DNA of 64,000 nt from Hyphomicrobiales bacterium (GTDB lineage: Bacteria > Pseudomonadota > Alphaproteobacteria > Rhizobiales > CAJQND01). The position numbers were made by a program, and so were the translations under genes. Within the stretch, counting starts at the first letter, position 1; each line of letters begins with the position of its first letter. Shown one piece after another: positions 61,195 through 64,000 of the stretch. The notes below the pieces were generated by a model, which was not told the origin of the DNA, searched no databases, and worked only from the letters and a program-made list of their open reading frames with translations. The stretch spans positions 1-64,000 of the forward strand of contig JANQOW010000070.1 of the NCBI GenBank assembly GCA_028285595.1, written 5' to 3'.

Positions 61195-63147
61195 CTATGC
61201 ATCTGATCTGTTCATGCGGTTTTCGATCAACTCATCAACAACCGTTGGATCTGCGAGGGTGGAGGTGTCTCCCAAACTGCCAAAATCGTCTTCTGCTATT
61301 TTGCGAAGGATGCGCCGCATGATTTTTCCCGAACGCGTCTTCGGAAGCCCCGGCGCCCACTGAATGAGATCAGGCTTTGCGATTGGACCAATCTCCGCGC
61401 GAACCCAGTTTTCGAGTTCCTTGCGCAGGTCATCGGAAGGCTCTTCACCACCCATCAATGTGACATAGGCGTAAATGCCCTGGCCCTTGATGTCGTGCGG
61501 GTACCCGACAACGGCGGCTTCAGCGACCTTTGCATGGGCGACAAGAGCGCTCTCAACTTCGGCGGTCCCCATGCGGTGACCTGAGACGTTGATCACGTCG
61601 TCGACGCGGCCGGTGACCCAATAGTCGCCGTCTTCATCGCGGCGGCACCCGTCGCCTGAAAAGTAGTAGCCCGCGTAGTCGCTGAAATAGGTTTTTTCAA
61701 ACCGTTCATGATCGCCCCAGACGGTGCGCATTTGCCCCGGCCAGCTGTCCTTCATGCACAGAACACCCTCAACACCATTGCCATCGATTTCGATGCCGCT
61801 TTGCGGGTCCAGAACCACCGGCTGCACGCCAAAGAATGGCGTCTGAGCAGCGCCCGGTTTGAGGGCTGTGGCGCCGGGCAGCGGCGTCAACATGTGGCCA
61901 CCTGTTTCGGTCTGCCAGAAGGTGTCTACGATCGGGCATTTCCCCTTGCCGACCACATCGTGATACCAGTTCCAAGCCTCAGGATTGATCGGTTCGCCCA
62001 CTGAGCCCAGCACACGCAGGTCTGAAAGATCGTGTTTTTCCACCCAGTGATTGCCGGCGCCCATCAGGGCGCGAATGGCCGTCGGAGCGGTGTAGAACTG
62101 ATTGACCTTGTGCTTGGCGCAAACTTCCCAGAAACGCCCGGCATCGGGATAGGTCGGGACGCCTTCGAACATAATCGTTGTCGCGCCATTGGCGAGAGGG
62201 CCATAGACAATGTAACTGTGGCCAGTCACCCAGCCGACATCCGCCGTGCACCAGAAAACATCACCTTCATGATAGTCAAAAACATACTCATGGGTGATCG
62301 AGGCATAGACGAGATAGCCGCCAGACGTGTGCACCACACCTTTCGGCTGGCCGGTTGAGCCTGAAGTGTACAGAATAAACAGCGGGTCTTCTGCGCCCAT
62401 TTCCGCAGGCTCTGAATGGTCGGACGCCTCGAGCGCCATTTCGTTGTAGTCGTGGTCACGATCAGTCCAGGTGATCTGACCGCCTGTCCTTTTTACGACC
62501 AGGCACTTCACGCTGTCTTTGCAATGCAGTAACGCCGCATCGGTGTTTGACTTCAGCGGTGTTTCCCGGCCCCCGCGTGGCGCATAGTCCGCTGTGATGA
62601 TCAATTTAGCATCACAGCCATTGATCCGGGCACCGAGTGCGTCAGGCGAAAAACCTGCAAAAACGATAGAGTGGATTGCGCCAATTCTTGCGCACGCCAG
62701 CATCGCGTACGCCGCCTCCGGGATCATTGGCAAATAGATGACAACCCGGTCGCCCCTGCGCACGCCGAGCTCCTCTAGAATGTTGGCCATTCTGCAAACT
62801 GAGCGGTACAGCTCGCGATAGGTTATGTGTTTGACTTCTTCTTTCGAGGGATCGTCCGGCTCCCAGATGATCGCAGTTTGATCGCCGCGTGTTTCCAAAT
62901 GGCGGTCAATACAATTCGCCGCAACATTCAATGTGCCATCTTCGAACCATTTTATGTTTACGTTACCCAGTTCGAAGCTTGTATTCTTGATCGTCGAATA
63001 GGGCTTGATCCAATTTAGCCGCTGTCCTTGCTCGCTCCAAAATTTGGCAGGATCAGAAATTGAGTCTGCGTACATCGTCGCATACGTCTCCGCATCAATA
63101 TGTGCGCGATGCATTGCTTCAGAGTAAGGTGATTTATTGCTCGCCAT
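61195..63147 (-). CDS. acs: Acetyl-CoA synthetase (AMP-forming)
   Basis: Converts acetate, ATP and CoA to acetyl-CoA through acetyl-AMP. The 650-residue protein has the ANL motifs: [20 protein letters not shown], the active-site region [32 protein letters not shown], and the C-terminal catalytic Lys in [15 protein letters not shown], which is the Lys acetylated by Pat-like enzymes. The next gene downstream is the DUF4212 subunit (78 bases on), and upstream is a LuxR-type response regulator. The operon is for acetate uptake and activation. Confidence 0.96.
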   Translation of the reverse strand: MASNKSPYSEAMHRAHIDAETYATMYADSISDPAKFWSEQGQRLNWIKPYSTIKNTSFELGNVNIKWFEDGTLNVAANCIDRHLETRGDQTAIIWEPDDPSKEEVKHITYRELYRSVCRMANILEELGVRRGDRVVIYLPMIPEAAYAMLACARIGAIHSIVFAGFSPDALGARINGCDAKLIITADYAPRGGRETPLKSNTDAALLHCKDSVKCLVVKRTGGQITWTDRDHDYNEMALEASDHSEPAEMGAEDPLFILYTSGSTGQPKGVVHTSGGYLVYASITHEYVFDYHEGDVFWCTADVGWVTGHSYIVYGPLANGATTIMFEGVPTYPDAGRFWEVCAKHKVNQFYTAPTAIRALMGAGNHWVEKHDLSDLRVLGSVGEPINPEAWNWYHDVVGKGKCPIVDTFWQTETGGHMLTPLPGATALKPGAAQTPFFGVQPVVLDPQSGIEIDGNGVEGVLCMKDSWPGQMRTVWGDHERFEKTYFSDYAGYYFSGDGCRRDEDGDYWVTGRVDDVINVSGHRMGTAEVESALVAHAKVAEAAVVGYPHDIKGQGIYAYVTLMGGEEPSDDLRKELENWVRAEIGPIAKPDLIQWAPGLPKTRSGKIMRRILRKIAEDDFGSLGDTSTLADPTVVDELIENRMNRSDA

Positions 63148-63324
63148 TGTTTCTTCTTTCCAGCGATAGCGCGCTACATTGTTTGAGTTGCAATTTGCGG
63201 CTCATTCTGCGGGCGCATATTTAGAGGTTCGAGCAGATTAGGGAATTCAACAATAGTGCATTGAACCTTAGTGGTATGGAGTGTGCTGAAGCGAACGAGA
63301 ACGGCGCAGCGCATCAACTCTGCC

Positions 63325-63978
63325 TCAATCGGTAGGCGGTTCCATTTCTGCGATACGTGAAGCAGCGATGACCACCATTGTTCGGCTTGCCACTTCAAAC
63401 TTATGCAGAATCCCCGAAACATGTGCCTTAACAGTCGCCTCCGAAATGCCCAGCTCATAAGCGATCTGCTTGTTGAGCATGCCATCCTGCAACATCATCA
63501 ACACGCGAACCTGCTGCGGCGTTAGGGTCAGCAATCTCTGGATCAGTTGGTCGATCTCACCATCATCCTCCACCTCGAGATTGACCGCATCCGGAACCCA
63601 CAGTTCGCCTTCGAGAACGCAGCCAAGCGCCTCATGCATAACCGCCATCGGTTCGGATTTCGGGATGTATCCAGATGCTCCAAGCTTGACGGCTCTGCGG
63701 ATGAGCCAGGATGCATCCGAGGCAGAGACGATGACGATCGGCACTTCGGGAAACTGAGCCCTTAAGTATGCCAGCCCAGAAAGGCCGTGCATTCCGGGCA
63801 TGCTCAAATCGAGCAGAACGAGATCGGGCTCGGCACCGTCGACGATTTCCGCAACAAGCTCGCCGAGCGAGCCAAGTGTGGAAATTTGACTATCAGGATA
63901 GCGCTTTGACACCGCCAGACTTAGTGCGCCCAGGACGAGCGGGTGATCATCGGCGATTATGATTTGATGAGTTGGCAT
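63325..63978 (-). CDS. LuxR-type response regulator (ErdR/CrbR-like)
   Basis: A 217-residue two-component regulator. The receiver domain has DDH (10-12) and phosphoacceptor Asp57 in VLLDLSMPGM. The NarL/LuxR helix-turn-helix is TPQQVRVLMMLQDGMLNKQI and ELGISEATVKAHVSGILHKF. Close relatives (ErdR, CrbR) activate acs in response to an SSSF-domain histidine kinase. The kinase gene is not in the window. The 177 bases before acs probably carry the acs promoter and binding site; none was picked out by eye. GGGA lies five bases before the ATG. Confidence 0.92.
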   Translation of the reverse strand: MPTHQIIIADDHPLVLGALSLAVSKRYPDSQISTLGSLGELVAEIVDGAEPDLVLLDLSMPGMHGLSGLAYLRAQFPEVPIVIVSASDASWLIRRAVKLGASGYIPKSEPMAVMHEALGCVLEGELWVPDAVNLEVEDDGEIDQLIQRLLTLTPQQVRVLMMLQDGMLNKQIAYELGISEATVKAHVSGILHKFEVASRTMVVIAASRIAEMEPPTD

Positions 63979-64000
63979 TTGATTCCCGATCCCTGCTCGC

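Noticed and set aside
1..64000. CRISPR arrays, insertion sequences, tRNA or rRNA genes
   Set aside because: No regularly spaced repeats, transposase motifs, tRNA cloverleaf or rRNA sequence was noticed on either strand.

Overview
The window is chromosomal DNA of a free-living alphaproteobacterium, most likely from or near Hyphomicrobiales (Rhizobiales). The evidence is the housekeeping block running on the minus strand as rpoZ, rsh, DUF2062, pdxJ, acpS, lepB, rnc, era, recO; the alphaproteobacterial families DUF1467, DUF2842 and ATP12; a short prolyl-tRNA synthetase without an editing insert; and the crcB, rluC, HAD phosphatase, ATP12 operon. TAXI-TRAP and BCCT transporters suit a marine or osmotically variable habitat. 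The species cannot be fixed from the sequence. I saw no tRNA, rRNA, insertion sequence, prophage or CRISPR array.

Layout. 1-7.5 kb: a lytic transglycosylase cut by the window edge, an alpha/beta hydrolase, then thiL, a deacetylase-family hydrolase, lolD, a lolC/E-type permease and proS on the minus strand. 7.5-7.85 kb: no protein gene, but a probable plus-strand small RNA with its own terminator. 7.85-18.2 kb: methylmalonyl-CoA epimerase and the conserved RNA-processing, lipid, stringent-response and folate block. 18.4-23.7 kb: NYN nuclease, uracil-DNA glycosylase, metY behind an operator-like palindrome, ctaA, a cytochrome P460-like protein and an acylphosphatase. 23.9-32.9 kb: propionyl-CoA carboxylase subunits pccA and pccB separated by a class III cyclase and an internally duplicated protein, then the ATP12/HAD/rluC/crcB operon. 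32.9-39.4 kb: an FGE-like secreted protein, a Tat-exported aldo/keto reductase and a TAXI-TRAP operon.

39.9-51.4 kb is the most unusual part. A BCCT transporter is followed by a membrane-tethered lipoprotein with two different solute-binding domains and a UspA protein. Next come a TetR regulator with a perfect 24-bp palindromic operator, a dimethylglycine/sarcosine dehydrogenase-type enzyme, and an operon of threonine aldolase, acyl-CoA dehydrogenase, CoA-transferase and MDR oxidoreductase. I read it as an uptake and breakdown island for a quaternary or methylated amine; the substrate is not visible in the sequence. 51.5-55.1 kb holds two surface-glycan genes, one joining a KpsS/KpsC-like domain to an RgpF domain.

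55.2-64 kb is an acetate-use block: acs, DUF4212 plus a VC_2705-type Na+/solute symporter, a CBS/cNMP/DUF294 protein, a membrane-bound exonuclease fused to a sensor-like module, and a LuxR-type response regulator of the ErdR/CrbR kind. Acetyl-CoA synthetase, the propionate enzymes and the epimerase together point to growth on short-chain acids.
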